Source: Gilliamella apicola (GTDB lineage Bacteria; Pseudomonadota; Gammaproteobacteria; Enterobacterales; Orbaceae). Taken from it: 64,000 bases of DNA. Positions 1 through 9,709 of this stretch are shown piece by piece. Position numbers and translations under genes: made by a program. The notes beneath the pieces were generated by a model, which was not told the DNA's origin, ran no database searches, and worked only from the letters and a program-made list of their open reading frames with translations. Numbering within the stretch: position 1 is the stretch's first letter; each line of letters starts with the position of its first letter. The stretch lies in contig NZ_QGLP01000005.1 in NCBI RefSeq assembly GCF_003202915.1, positions 124,001 to 188,000 on the forward strand, in the 5' to 3' direction.

Positions 1-191
1 AAACGTTCATAATTAGCGGTAGCCAGTTTGGGGCTGATTGACATTAATTTAGCTAAGTCATCACTGCTAAGTTTTTGGCAAACAGCCACAAGTTGTTTTG
101 TCGATTGCAAAAATTCGGGTAAGCTATGGGTTTTGGTGGTGAGGGGACTTTGATAATCAAGCGTTTTGGATGGAGAGATAATTGTCAGCAT
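1..191 (-). CDS. yaaA: YaaA, peroxide stress resistance protein (N-terminal part)
   Basis: This is the first 63 codons of a gene that runs off the left edge of the window. The visible protein begins MLTIISPSKTLDYQSPLTT, which matches the conserved start of the YaaA/DUF328 family (I-S-P-A-K-T-L-D-Y in Escherichia coli). YaaA is an OxyR-regulated DNA-binding protein that limits free iron and so protects DNA and proteins during hydrogen peroxide stress. The start ATG at 189-191 is the only plausible one because the family motif begins directly after it. It is divergent from yccJ, with about 75 bases between the two starts. The family assignment is secure; function is inferred from the family. 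Confidence 0.9.
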   Translation of the reverse strand, partial: MLTIISPSKTLDYQSPLTTKTHSLPEFLQSTKQLVAVCQKLSSDDLAKLMSISPKLATANYER

Positions 192-267
192 AAAGAATAC
201 CGCCTATTGTGTTTTGTTTCAATTGGGTTTATTTTACCTGTAATCTTAGCAAATAAGGAGAATAAAA

Positions 268-495
268 ATGAATAGTACCAAAAAAGAAATCCATGATATT
301 CGTTCTTGGGCAAACATTCGTGAAACTTCTATTGAAATTGCCGAGGCTATTTTTGAATTAGCTAATGATGATGAAAAATTAGCAGAACAAATTTGGGAAG
401 AAGGCAGCGATGAAGTATTACAACGCGCTTTCGCTAAAACTAAAGCTGATAAGCTCTTCTGGGGCGAACAGACCATTGAACGTAAAAACGTCTAA
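268..495 (+). CDS. yccJ: YccJ family small protein
   Basis: A 75-residue acidic cytoplasmic protein. The core (I-A-E-A-I-F-E-L-A, then [12 protein letters not shown]) and the tail [13 protein letters not shown] match enterobacterial YccJ, which is also 75 residues long. The molecular function of YccJ is unknown. In E. coli it lies beside wrbA; here it stands alone beside yaaA. A strong Shine-Dalgarno sequence (AAGGAG) sits just upstream of the ATG at 268. No signal peptide or membrane segment is visible. Confidence 0.88.
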   Translation: MNSTKKEIHDIRSWANIRETSIEIAEAIFELANDDEKLAEQIWEEGSDEVLQRAFAKTKADKLFWGEQTIERKNV

Positions 496-556
496 TCTAT
501 ATTAAAAATCAAGAAGTTAACTAAATTCTGCACTATAAATTGAGTTTCGATGTGTT

Positions 557-997
557 ATGAAAATAATAAAATTAATGACTATATTTATTATTTCTATGCC
601 ACTACAGATTTATGCTAATTCGAAGTTGGCTGATTTGAATCAGCTTGAATTACGCAGTTACTGTAGTGGGTCTACTTCTTCTGAAGGAGAATTGACTAAA
701 TGTTTAGAAAAAATTTTTTATACCAGTCAAGCTGAATTAGATAAATCGCAACAGAAATTTTCCGACGCACTTACAAATTGGTATGAAAACAAACAGTACA
801 TCATAATTGCTAAAACCAAACTGAAAAGAACTAATCAAGAATTTATTAAATATCGTGATTTACAGTGTGACTTTGCGTATTCGTTAGGTGGTGGGGCAAT
901 TGAAAATACGCTTAATATGTTTAAATTCTCTTGCCTTGCTGAACTAAATTTTCAACGAACAAAACAACTTGATCTTTATCGGTCTAATTTTAATTAA
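557..997 (+). CDS. Secreted LprI/DUF1311-like protein
   Basis: A 146-residue protein with an N-terminal signal peptide (MKIIKLMTIFIISMPLQIYA, cleavage likely after residue 20). The remainder is a helical segment with four cysteines. The C-terminal pattern, with the Leu-Gln-Cys of a central helix, a Gly-Gly-Gly turn and a late Cys-Leu-Ala-Glu-Leu, resembles the LprI/DUF1311 domain. In some members that domain inhibits lysozyme; in most its role is unknown. A periplasmic location is likely. No operon partner is visible; the flanking spaces are 61 and 202 bases. The family call is by pattern only. Confidence 0.55.
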   Translation: MKIIKLMTIFIISMPLQIYANSKLADLNQLELRSYCSGSTSSEGELTKCLEKIFYTSQAELDKSQQKFSDALTNWYENKQYIIIAKTKLKRTNQEFIKYRDLQCDFAYSLGGGAIENTLNMFKFSCLAELNFQRTKQLDLYRSNFN

Positions 998-1199
998 ACC
1001 GCGTAGAAGATAAAATCATCATTTAAATTATTCTACTAATTTTAGCAATATCAACATTTGGGCTTTATCGTACAGTTATAAAGGAATTAATGAACAAAGC
1101 TACTACTATAAAAATTTTTCTGTTCTTTATAACAAAATAAAATTATCAATAGTTATTCTCAGTATATAATAAGATTTTCAATCACAATTTGATTTTGGT

Positions 1200-2117
1200 A
1201 TGAATTTAACTTTTTTAGGAACAAGTGCCGGTTCTCCAACCGCTGAACGTAATGTAAGTAGTATTATGCTTGATCTTCGACAAGAACGAGGGAGATTATG
1301 GCTGTTTGATAGTGGTGAAGCAACGCAGTTGCAAATGCAAAAGGCTAAGTTTAGTTTATCTAAATTGGAAATGATTTTTTTGACGCATTTGCATGGTGAT
1401 CATCTATTTGGTCTACCCGGTGTATTGACCTCTCGTTCATTAATGCAAAAGCAATCGGCATTAACGTTAGTTGGACCTAAAGGTATTAAACAATTTATTC
1501 AAACAGTGATTGAAATTAGTTCTTCATGGCTTACTTACCCTTTAAATATTATTGAACTTGAACAAGATAGCTTAGTGTTTGAAGATAATAAATTTCGCGT
1601 CGAAGCCAAATTATTACAACATCGAGTGCCTAGTTTTGGTTATCGTATTGTTGAAAAGGATCTTCCGGCAAAATTGGATATTAATAAATTAAAAAAAGAT
1701 AACATCCAAATAGATTCACATTATGCTTATTTAAAAGAAGGTTTAACCGTTACTTTAGAAGATGCTAGAACAATTAGTTGTAAGGATTATCAAGGTGTTA
1801 TTAAACAAGGCAAAAAATTAGCTATTTTGGGTGATACCATTCCTTGTCAAGCGTCCATTGATTTAGCTAAAAACGTCGATTTGTTAGTGCATGAGGCCAC
1901 TCAAGAGCAAGCTCTTGAGGCAAAAGCTATTGAGCGAGGACATTCAACGACAGTGCACGCCGCTAGCATAGCTAAACAAGCTAATGCTAAACGGTTAATC
2001 ATAACGCATATTAGCCCTAGGTATAGTTTACAAGATAATCAAAAACTGGTTACTGAAGCTAGGAGCATCTTTGCTAATACTGAAATTGCCACTGATTTTG
2101 CCAATTTTCAAGTTTAA
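1200..2117 (+). CDS. rnz: Ribonuclease Z / RNase BN
   Basis: A 305-residue metallo-beta-lactamase-fold endonuclease that matures the 3' ends of tRNA precursors. The zinc-binding motif H-L-H-G-D-H lies at residues 63-68. Further conserved blocks are the N-terminal FLGTSAGSPT, the exosite-region HRVPSFGYR, a GDT motif near residue 211, HEAT near residue 231 and the late HISPRY. Length and motif order fit the short bacterial RNase Z/ElaC type. It is monocistronic. A GC-rich palindrome (2126-2140) follows the stop codon by 8 bases but lacks a T-tract. Confidence 0.95.
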   Translation: MNLTFLGTSAGSPTAERNVSSIMLDLRQERGRLWLFDSGEATQLQMQKAKFSLSKLEMIFLTHLHGDHLFGLPGVLTSRSLMQKQSALTLVGPKGIKQFIQTVIEISSSWLTYPLNIIELEQDSLVFEDNKFRVEAKLLQHRVPSFGYRIVEKDLPAKLDINKLKKDNIQIDSHYAYLKEGLTVTLEDARTISCKDYQGVIKQGKKLAILGDTIPCQASIDLAKNVDLLVHEATQEQALEAKAIERGHSTTVHAASIAKQANAKRLIITHISPRYSLQDNQKLVTEARSIFANTEIATDFANFQV

Positions 2118-2125
2118 TCAATAAC

Positions 2126-2140
2126 GCCGACATCGTCGGC
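2126..2140. repeat. GC-rich palindrome GCCGAC-N3-GTCGGC, copy 1
   Basis: A perfect 6-bp inverted repeat with a 3-base loop (ATC), just after rnz and not followed by a T-tract. The same GCCGAC-N3-GTCGGC arms recur at 3464-3479. The two copies bracket the decayed oxidoreductase/HxlR module. Confidence 0.6.
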
Positions 2141-2350
2141 CATTGCTAATTAAACTTCTCAAAGTTGAAATTAATGTATGATTATTCTCGTCTATTTTTA
2201 TCAGTCCAACATAATCGTTTGGTAAAAAATATTGAGCAGCCTATGCCATTTTATTTTTAGTTATCTGAACTTAATCCGTTAAGACTAATTTGTTATTCAA
2301 CGATTTTAATAAAACCATTTTATTTAAGCCGTTGGTAGCTGTTATGCCTT

Positions 2351-2911
2351 TTAGATTAACATTCCTAATCTGTTCATCCAATTAACATAATCCTCCGCGC
2401 TTTTATTTATCTCATTCAAGGTAATTTTATCTGGATAGTCAGGCTCATTGTTAGCGCCATAAATTGCAAATATCTGTTGATAATCGGCATGAACGTAATT
2501 CATTATTAATTCGAAAGGTTTTAGTATTTCTTCAAGCGTAGATTGATATTTTCCTGTTTGGCAATAATCAGCTTTCTTTATACCGGCTGAAACCGCTAAA
2601 GTGACTTTTTTATTTTTCAATTTATCACCTAGGGCACCGAAAGCCTATCCATATGTAAAAACATCATCAAACCATTGTTTTAACAATGGCGGACAATTAA
2701 ACCAATATATTGGGAACTGAATCACTAAATTTTCATGATTTTCAACTAACTTTTGTTCGAACTTAGTGTCTATTTGGTAGGATAGATAACATGAATAGAG
2801 ATCATGTATGGTTATTTGTTCTTTGTATTGTTTTAATCTATCAAGCCATCAGCGATTAATACTTGATGATGATAAATCAGGGTGAGCAACAGTCACTAAA
2901 GTATGTTTCAT
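2351..2911 (-). pseudogene. NAD(P)H oxidoreductase (flavodoxin-fold quinone reductase family), two nonsense codons
   Basis: One reading frame of 187 codons runs from ATG 2909-2911 to TAA 2351-2353 without any frameshift, but it is interrupted by TGA at 2849-2851 (codon 21) and TAG at 2645-2647 (codon 89). The conceptual protein starts MKHTLVTVAHPDLSSSSIN. It contains the family's IHDLY, the IQFPIYWFNCP block followed by LKQWFDDVFTYG, and AFGALGDKLKNKKVTLAVSAG, all typical of FMN-dependent NAD(P)H dehydrogenases of the KefF/MdaB type. The second stop replaces the Trp normally found in the G-W-A-Y/F-G motif, a simple TGG to TAG change. A 89-residue C-terminal piece remains open from 2620 but lacks the flavin-binding half. 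It is divergent from an HxlR regulator that is also broken. Confidence 0.85.
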
Positions 2912-3024
2912 TTTTAACTATTCCTATTTATTGAGATAAATATTGTATTCATAGTAGTATTGATACAACTATTTTTAAAGTAAGGTAATTATCGTTATGT
3001 ACTATCTTTAGGGAGAGTGTAAAT

Positions 3025-3372
3025 ATGGAAAATCATCATTGTGCAGAAGGCAATTTCGAGAATAGCAGCTTTAATTACACGCTCTCGATGATCCGAGGAA
3101 AATACAAGATCGTTATTCTTTATTGGTTAAGTGAAAATCGACCATCTATGCGTTTTAATGAACTAAAACGAAACATAAAGGAAATCTATTTTAAAACATT
3201 GAGTAATACTCTAAAAGAGATGGAGATAAATTAATTAATTTTTAGAAAAGAATATCCTCAAATTCCACCTAAAGTTGAATATGGATTGTTAGAACGAGGC
3301 AAAACATTGGTACCTATTTTAGATATGCTTTGTCAATGGGGAAATATACATAAAGATGATGAGTTAGATTAA
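3025..3372 (+). pseudogene. HxlR-family regulator with one in-frame stop
   Basis: A winged-helix regulator of the HxlR family spanning 116 codons in one frame. The N-terminal half includes the conserved W/Y-K-I-V-I-L-Y-W-L segment, the M-R-F-N-E-L-K-R block and TLSNTLKEME. A TAA at 3232-3234 interrupts the wing, and the frame continues with LIFRKEYPQIPPKVEYGL and LERGKTLVPILDMLCQWG, the standard HxlR C-terminal half, to TAA at 3370-3372. A single GAA or CAA to TAA change would explain the break. It lies divergent from the broken oxidoreductase, its likely former target. A clear ribosome site (GGGAGAG) precedes the ATG. Confidence 0.85.
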
Positions 3373-3461
3373 TTAAACAATAGGTCTGAAAAAAATATTA
3401 CCAAGTCAATATCGTCTAAATATCGAGATATTTAATTATTACCTATACGACGATAAGCTTT

Positions 3462-3482
3462 TTCGCCGACTGTGTCGGCGAA
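3462..3482. repeat. GC-rich palindrome TTCGCCGAC-N3-GTCGGCGAA, copy 2
   Basis: A perfect 9-bp inverted repeat with a 3-base loop (TGT), lying between the HxlR pseudogene and the 3' end of argE (stop at 3492). The central GCCGAC-N3-GTCGGC is shared with the palindrome at 2126-2140. Neither strand has a T-tract after the stem, so it is not a classical terminator. It could act as a transcript-end stabilising hairpin for either neighbour. Confidence 0.6.
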
Positions 3483-3491
3483 TGTATCTAT

Positions 3492-4649
3492 TTATAAGCA
3501 AAAATCTTTAATCAAATTTTCAATGGTCAATTTAGTTGGTTTTAAAAAATCCATAGAAATAAATTCATCCGGTTGATGAGCTTGTTCAATTGAGCCTGGC
3601 CCTAAAACAATGGTTGGGGCAATTTGATTGAGATACGGTGCTTCGGTACTGTAGTTAACGGTTTGCGCAGTTTGGCCAACCAGTTTTTCGATATGCGTTA
3701 AAGCAGGATGATCTTTCTTGCATTCATAACCAGGAATCGGCGCGACCTCATATTCGATGGAAACTCGATTTGGGTATTGATCCATAACAGGTTGTAATGC
3801 TTGACAAAGTGCGTTGTAGATTGCGTCAACATCATTATCAGGTAATACTCGGATATCAATAATCAGTTCACAACAACCACAAATACGATTGGCGGCATCA
3901 CCACCATGAATAACACCTAGATTCATCGTTGGGTAGGGGACACTAAAGCCATCATTATGATATTGCTCTTTGAATTTCTGCTTTAAAAGAAGTAATTGTT
4001 CAATCACCAAATGCATGATTTCGATGGCATTAATACCTTTGTCCGGATCACTTGAATGGCCAGACTTACCAATGACTCTAATTGAATTAGATATAAATCC
4101 TTTGTGGGCACGTATCGGAATTAATGAGGTAGGTTCACCAATAATAGTACAGTCAGGCTTTAATTTTGTTTGCTCAGCAAAAAATGAAGCTCCTGCCATG
4201 GACGTTTCTTCGTCAGCGGTGGCCAAGACATAAATTGGTTTATTGAGTTTTTTTAGATCGATATCACGTAATGCATCTAATATAAAAGCAAAAAATCCTT
4301 TCATATCTGCCGTACCTAATCCATAAAGCTTATTGTTTTCTTCGGTTAACTTAAAGGGATCTTTGGTCCATTGTCCCTCATCGAAAGGAACCGTGTCAGT
4401 ATGACCACTTAGTAATAGGCCTCCTTGGCTTTGATTTTCACTGTTTGAATAGGTTGCCAACATGTTGAATTTATGGCGAGTATTAGGCACAGCTTGAAGA
4501 TCAACGCTAAAGCCTAAATCGGTAAACCAAGTTGCTAGTTTGTCAATTAATGGCTTATTGCAGTAGTCTAATTTTTCGTTGGTTACATTACTAATGGTTG
4601 GGGTAGAGATTAATTCGTTATAGATGGTCAAAAAAGAAGGAAGTGCCAT
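3492..4649 (-). CDS. argE: Acetylornithine deacetylase
   Basis: A 385-residue M20-family zinc amidohydrolase that removes acetate from N-acetylornithine to give ornithine in arginine synthesis. Metal and catalytic residues are visible: [10 protein letters not shown] (His83, Asp85), the GTADMKG block (Asp115) and DEE near residues 146-148. The dimerisation insert ([19 protein letters not shown]) and the C-terminal [14 protein letters not shown], which carries the last metal-ligand His, are complete. The reading frame is open further upstream, but ATG 4647-4649 is chosen because AAAGGTGA precedes it by about 5 bases and the protein then begins MALPSFL at the family's usual length (383 in E. coli). 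No argCBH cluster adjoins it. Confidence 0.92.
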   Translation of the reverse strand: MALPSFLTIYNELISTPTISNVTNEKLDYCNKPLIDKLATWFTDLGFSVDLQAVPNTRHKFNMLATYSNSENQSQGGLLLSGHTDTVPFDEGQWTKDPFKLTEENNKLYGLGTADMKGFFAFILDALRDIDLKKLNKPIYVLATADEETSMAGASFFAEQTKLKPDCTIIGEPTSLIPIRAHKGFISNSIRVIGKSGHSSDPDKGINAIEIMHLVIEQLLLLKQKFKEQYHNDGFSVPYPTMNLGVIHGGDAANRICGCCELIIDIRVLPDNDVDAIYNALCQALQPVMDQYPNRVSIEYEVAPIPGYECKKDHPALTHIEKLVGQTAQTVNYSTEAPYLNQIAPTIVLGPGSIEQAHQPDEFISMDFLKPTKLTIENLIKDFCL

Positions 4650-4834
4650 AAAATCACCTTTATTAAAGAAAAACACCTAGCTATATTACTAGTTCATAGT
4701 TTTTAGTGTTATAATTTCGTTAATACTTTAACAAGCCAACGAAAATATTACTTGTAATTACTTATATAATATCTTATTTTACCTCGACATAAAGTAAAAA
4801 AATTTTTCATTCATCGTTAATAAGGAAATGGGAA

Positions 4835-5458
4835 GTGAAAATTAAATCATTTTGTTTTATTGGATTATTTGCGCCTTTTTTGGTAAGCGCACAAAATTCA
4901 TCGTTTGATGATGACGTTACAGATTTATTAAAAAGTTTTACTCAATGTGATAGAACTTTTTTTTCTGATTTAAATAAAGAAAACTATCACCAATATTTTC
5001 CGATTCAAGCTTTACCTACTGGTTATAGTAAATTTGCTGTTAAACCGGAAGGAAAATCAGGCAAAAAGAGCATAAAATTTGATCCACCGATCATTTTTAA
5101 TGGTGTGAAATTAGAAAGCTATGAAGAAAATAGTGATTTTACGAATGAGGAAGAACAGTTCCATTATTGGGGATTTACCACCGATGCATCATTAGAAGAG
5201 ATTAAAAATGCGTTTTCTTGGATTGAATGGGAAAAAACTAAAAATACAGATATTAATATTGCCAATGCGTTTTTTTATAAAAATGGTTATTGGTCTCAGA
5301 ATCGCTATGTCATAACCCACACTAAGCCAGTAAAAGGTACTGCTGAAAGTTTATTCTTCATTGGAGTGGATAAAGATAGTTATGAAATGACGATTAAGTG
5401 TACTATCCAAGGTGATATTCCGATAAAAGAATTAAGACGTTTTAGACCTGATTTATAA
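4835..5458 (+). CDS. Secreted protein of unknown function
   Basis: A 207-residue protein with an N-terminal signal peptide (KIKSFCFIGLFAPFLVSA, cleavage expected before QNSS). The start is a GTG at 4835 preceded by AAGGAAATGG; no in-frame ATG gives a full signal peptide. The mature part is rich in aromatic and charged residues and has two cysteines (in FTQCDRTFF and KCTIQGD) that could form a periplasmic disulfide. I recognise no domain. It has its own downstream terminator at 5481-5516 and appears to be monocistronic. Confidence 0.6.
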   Translation: MKIKSFCFIGLFAPFLVSAQNSSFDDDVTDLLKSFTQCDRTFFSDLNKENYHQYFPIQALPTGYSKFAVKPEGKSGKKSIKFDPPIIFNGVKLESYEENSDFTNEEEQFHYWGFTTDASLEEIKNAFSWIEWEKTKNTDINIANAFFYKNGYWSQNRYVITHTKPVKGTAESLFFIGVDKDSYEMTIKCTIQGDIPIKELRRFRPDL

Positions 5459-5821
5459 TTTTTTTTAACATTAATCATCAAACTCCAAATAAAGCTTACT
5501 GTTATTTGGAGTTTTGCATGAATAACTATCGTTTGCTACTTTTCTACTTTTAACTAATGATTCTCCTCTATTAATGTAGGATGTACATCGTCAGCAGTTA
5601 TATTAATTTCCCTTTCTAAATAACTAAGAATTTATACTAGTTTCAATTACGCTCAAAGTTATAAATTTTTTTTTTAGCATTTACTGCGCTTGCTTTCAGA
5701 GTCGATTTTATTTGTAAAAAACATCTGCTATTATGAATTAATTGAAAATAAATAGCTTATAACAGTTAAATTTTTTGTTAATGGTTATGACAAATTGGGC
5801 ACTTTAGAATAGGTATTATTC
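5459..5821. other. Intergenic region upstream of yhiI
   Basis: These 363 bases hold the terminator of the preceding gene (5481-5516) and then AT-rich sequence that presumably contains the yhiI-rbbA-yhhJ promoter. I see no convincing operator, RNA gene or open frame. Confidence 0.5.
5481..5516 (+). terminator. Rho-independent terminator
   Basis: A perfect 12-bp stem, AACTCCAAATAA pairing with TTATTTGGAGTT, with a 9-base loop and then TTT. It ends the transcript of the secreted protein at 4835-5458. Confidence 0.75.
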
Positions 5822-6895
5822 ATGAAACAAATAAACAAAAAATGGATTATTATTGTCGTTGTGGTTTTTGCTCTCGGTTTTATCTTGTGGCAGCAATTTA
5901 AACCTGATGGTTATGGTTCCGATTTTACCAGTGGTAATGGACGCATTGAAGCGACTGAAATCAACATCTCGACAAAATTAGCCGGTAGAATTGAAAAAAT
6001 TAATGTTGATGAAGGTGATTTTGTTACTGCAGGTCAGCCTTTAGTCATTATGCAAACGGATACTTTGCAAGCTCAGCTAAATGAAGCTCAAGCACAATAT
6101 CGACAAGCAATGAGTAATGAAGCGACCTCAAAAGCCCAAGTTGCTTTAAAGATGAGTGATAAGGTTGCGGCATTAGCTGGCGTCACTCAAAAAGAGAGTG
6201 ATTTAGATATCGCCAAAAAACATTTACAACGTACTGCAACTCTTTATCAAAAAGGGGCGATTTCTGTACAACAATTTGATGATGATACCGCTAAAGTAAA
6301 TAGTGCCAAAGCTGCACTAGATTCAGCTAAATCACAAGTGACTGCGGCAGATGCGGCTATTGAAGCTGCCCAAGCTGGGGTAGAAAGTGCAAAATCAGCA
6401 ATCAATGTTGCTCAAGCTAATATCAATCAAATTCAAGCAGATATTGATGACAGTACCTTAACTGCGCCAGTCGATGGTCGGATTCAATATCGTATTGCGC
6501 AACTCGGTGAGGTTTTACCGTCAGGTGGTAAGGTACTAAATCTGGTTAATCTCTCTGATGTCTATTTGACTTTCTTTTTACCAGAAACCATTGCCGGTAA
6601 AGTAGGTATTGGCGACGAAGTAAGATTAGTGCTTGATGCACTTCCGAATAAAGCGATTTCAGCAAAAATTTCATTTGTTTCAAGTGTTGCGCAATTTACA
6701 CCTAAAACTGTTGAAACCAAAGATGAGCGTCAAAAATTGATGTTTAGAGTTAAAGCTCAATTAAGCCCAGAATTGTTAAGATGTTATATTACTCATGTTA
6801 AAACAGGTCTTCCTGGTGTGGCTTGGGTAAGACTTGATCCTAATACGGAGTGGCCTTCAGGTTTATCTGATGTTGCAAAATGCCAAACAAAATAA
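5822..6895 (+). CDS. yhiI: YhiI-like membrane fusion protein (HlyD family)
   Basis: A 357-residue periplasmic adaptor with one N-terminal membrane anchor (residues 8-25, IIIVVVVFALGFILW). A biotinyl-lipoyl half-motif (GRIEATEINISTKLAGRIE) follows, then a long Ala/Gln-rich coiled coil (about residues 90-205), then the second lipoyl half (DDSTLTAPVDGRIQYR) and a beta-barrel domain. Such proteins link an inner-membrane pump to an outer-membrane channel. It is the first gene of a three-gene operon, 13 bases from rbbA, matching the E. coli yhiI-rbbA-yhhJ order. The substrate is unknown. Confidence 0.88.
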   Translation: MKQINKKWIIIVVVVFALGFILWQQFKPDGYGSDFTSGNGRIEATEINISTKLAGRIEKINVDEGDFVTAGQPLVIMQTDTLQAQLNEAQAQYRQAMSNEATSKAQVALKMSDKVAALAGVTQKESDLDIAKKHLQRTATLYQKGAISVQQFDDDTAKVNSAKAALDSAKSQVTAADAAIEAAQAGVESAKSAINVAQANINQIQADIDDSTLTAPVDGRIQYRIAQLGEVLPSGGKVLNLVNLSDVYLTFFLPETIAGKVGIGDEVRLVLDALPNKAISAKISFVSSVAQFTPKTVETKDERQKLMFRVKAQLSPELLRCYITHVKTGLPGVAWVRLDPNTEWPSGLSDVAKCQTK

Positions 6896-6908
6896 TTGGA
6901 GATAGCAT

Positions 6909-9704
6909 ATGTCAGAATCAGGTAAAAAGGATTTGACGTTACTTGCGGATGGTAAGGCCATTGATGATGCGGTTGTAAATGTGAGTAATGTCATATTACA
7001 TTATAAAAAGACCTGTGCACTTAATGATGTCAGTATTGCAATCCCACCAAGATGTATGGTGGGATTGATTGGTCCTGATGGAGTAGGTAAATCTAGTCTG
7101 TTGTCATTAATAGCGGGTGCGCATGTCATTCAAGAAGGAATAGTCAACGTTTTAGATGGTGATATGAAAGATAAATCACATCGAAAAAACGTGTGTACGC
7201 GTATTGCATATATGCCACAAGGTTTAGGTAAAAACCTTTATCCTACACTTTCCGTTGAAGAAAATTTACAATTCTTTGCTCGTCTGTTTGGTAATGATGC
7301 CGCCGAAAGACGACGTCGCATTGATGAGTTAACTAAAAGCACGGGCTTATATCCTTTTTTATCCAGGCCTGCTGGACGTTTGTCCGGAGGGATGAAGCAA
7401 AAAGTAAGTTTATGCTCTGCCTTGATTCATGACCCTGATTTACTTATTCTTGATGAACCGACCACCGGTGTTGATCCGCTTTCTCGCGCGCAATTTTGGC
7501 AATTAATCAATAAAATTCGTGAGCAACGACCGCAAATGAGTGTTATTGTTGCTACTGCTTATATGGATGAAGCGCAAAACTTTGATTGGTTAGTCGCGAT
7601 GTATGGCGGTAAGATTCTTGAAACCGGCACGCCCCAAGCCTTATTGGCTAAAACTGGCAAAGATAATTTAGATGATGCCTTTATTCAGTTAATGCCAGAA
7701 GATGCTAGAGAAGGTTATCAAGCGGTTGAAATCCCACCATTAGATCTGAACAAAGATTTACAGGTAGCGATTGAAGCCAAAGGCTTAACCAAGCAATTTG
7801 GTGATTTTATTGCGGTTGATCACGTTAATTTTTCTATAAAGCAGGGTGAGATTTTTGGCTTTTTAGGATCGAATGGTTGTGGTAAATCAACAACCATGAA
7901 GATGTTAACCGGTTTATTACCGATTTCATCAGGTGAAGCTTGGTTGTTTGGTAAACCGGTTGATGCCAGTGATATTAATGTTAGACGGCATTTAGGTTAT
8001 ATGTCGCAGGCGTTTTCACTTTATAGTGAATTAACTGTTGAACAGAATCTTGTATTACATGCCCGGCTATTTGGTATTGAAGAAAGCAAAATACCAGCAA
8101 GAGTTCAGGAGTTAGTTAAGCGTTTTGGTCTGGAAAATGAATTGAAAAGTTTGCCTGATAGTCTACCGTTAGGGGTGAAACAAAGACTTTCTTTATCTGT
8201 TGCTGTGGTGCATAATCCTGAAATTCTTATCCTAGATGAACCTACCTCAGGGGTTGATCCGATTGCTCGTGATGACTTTTGGCGTTTAATTATTGAACTT
8301 TCTCGAAAAGATAAAGTCACCGTATTTATCACTACCCACTTTATGAATGAAGCGGCGCGTTGTGATAGGATCTCATTAATGCATGCTGGTAAGGTATTAG
8401 CGAGTGATACGCCTGACAATATCATCCATTCCAAAAACGCGAAAACCCTTGAAGATGCTTTTATCCGTTATTTAGTCGATGCAGGAGCAGATGATACTCA
8501 TAGCGATGAAAAAATCAGTGAAGAGCCGAAAATTGTACCGAATGAACCAGTTCAGACAGATACTCAACATCTACAAGGATTTAGTTTAACACGTCTAATA
8601 GGATGTTTATGGCGTGAAACCTTAGAGTTATCACGCGATCCGCTGCGAGCATTGTTAGCACTACTAGGTTCGGCGATCTTAATGTTAGTGATGGGTTATG
8701 GTATCACTATGGATGTCGAGGATCTAAATTTTGCGGTATTAGATCGTGATCAAACGATTACCAGCCAAAATTATGTTACTAATCTTTCTGGTTCTAAACG
8801 CTATTTTATTGAGAAACCGCCAATCATTGATTATGATGATATGGACCATAGAATGAGAAGTAATGAGATAGCATTAGCTATTGAAATTCCACCTAATTTT
8901 GGTCGTGATATTCAACGCGGTGATCCGGTTAATATCGGTATCTGGATTGATGGCGCTATGCCATTACGTGCCGATACCATTAAAGGATATGTACAAGGTA
9001 TGCACCTTGCTTGGTTAAGTGACAAAATCAAAACAACCACAGGCACCGCATCTAGCTCATTGGCAAATATTGAGACCCGTTATCGTTATAATCCAGATAT
9101 TAAAAGTTTGCAAGCGATGGTGCCAGCCGTCATTCCTATTTTACTCTTAATGATTCCGTCAATGCTTGCGGCATTATCCGTAGTGCGCGAAAAAGAGATG
9201 GGATCAATAATTAACTTATATGTAACCCCAGTTACACGAACAGAGTTTTTACTAGGTAAACAGGTTCCTTATATTGTTATTTCGATGCTTAGCTTTTTAC
9301 TGCTGTTGCTAATGGCCGTTACTATATTTGGTGTACCGATAAAAGGCAGTTTGCTAACTTTATGTTTAGCTGGATTAGCTTATTGTATTATTGCTACTGG
9401 TTTTGGTTTACTTGCATCGACAGTAACACGTAGCCAAATTGCGGTTATCTTTTTAACCTGTGTTGGTACCATGTTACCGGCAATACAATTTTCGGGGTTA
9501 CTCAATCCAGTAGCATCATTAGAAGGGAGTGGGCGATATATTGGTGAAGTTTATCCAACAACCCATATGCTTATTATTGCCCGTGGTGTTTTCAATAAGG
9601 CATTAGGATTTTTTGATTTACATAACTCGATATTTACCTTACTGATTACTATTCCGATTATACTTGGTGCAAGTATATTCCTCCTCAAGAAACAAGAAGG
9701 ATAG
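6909..9704 (+). CDS. rbbA: RbbA, ribosome-associated ATPase / ABC transporter fusion
   Basis: A 931-residue protein with two ABC ATPase domains followed by an ABC-2 type membrane domain. Domain 1 has a Walker [10 protein letters not shown], signature LSGGMKQK and Walker [13 protein letters not shown]. Domain 2 has Walker [10 protein letters not shown], Walker [13 protein letters not shown] and a degenerate signature LPLGVKQR in place of LSGGQ. The unusual GPDGVGKSS and the degenerate second signature also occur in E. coli RbbA. The C-terminal third has one membrane segment near residue 580 and a cluster from about 740 to 925. RbbA binds ribosomes in E. coli and has been linked to release of eEF3-like activity; its arrangement with YhiI and YhhJ also fits an exporter. 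Confidence 0.93.
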   Translation: MSESGKKDLTLLADGKAIDDAVVNVSNVILHYKKTCALNDVSIAIPPRCMVGLIGPDGVGKSSLLSLIAGAHVIQEGIVNVLDGDMKDKSHRKNVCTRIAYMPQGLGKNLYPTLSVEENLQFFARLFGNDAAERRRRIDELTKSTGLYPFLSRPAGRLSGGMKQKVSLCSALIHDPDLLILDEPTTGVDPLSRAQFWQLINKIREQRPQMSVIVATAYMDEAQNFDWLVAMYGGKILETGTPQALLAKTGKDNLDDAFIQLMPEDAREGYQAVEIPPLDLNKDLQVAIEAKGLTKQFGDFIAVDHVNFSIKQGEIFGFLGSNGCGKSTTMKMLTGLLPISSGEAWLFGKPVDASDINVRRHLGYMSQAFSLYSELTVEQNLVLHARLFGIEESKIPARVQELVKRFGLENELKSLPDSLPLGVKQRLSLSVAVVHNPEILILDEPTSGVDPIARDDFWRLIIELSRKDKVTVFITTHFMNEAARCDRISLMHAGKVLASDTPDNIIHSKNAKTLEDAFIRYLVDAGADDTHSDEKISEEPKIVPNEPVQTDTQHLQGFSLTRLIGCLWRETLELSRDPLRALLALLGSAILMLVMGYGITMDVEDLNFAVLDRDQTITSQNYVTNLSGSKRYFIEKPPIIDYDDMDHRMRSNEIALAIEIPPNFGRDIQRGDPVNIGIWIDGAMPLRADTIKGYVQGMHLAWLSDKIKTTTGTASSSLANIETRYRYNPDIKSLQAMVPAVIPILLLMIPSMLAALSVVREKEMGSIINLYVTPVTRTEFLLGKQVPYIVISMLSFLLLLLMAVTIFGVPIKGSLLTLCLAGLAYCIIATGFGLLASTVTRSQIAVIFLTCVGTMLPAIQFSGLLNPVASLEGSGRYIGEVYPTTHMLIIARGVFNKALGFFDLHNSIFTLLITIPIILGASIFLLKKQEG

Positions 9705-9709
9705 ATATT

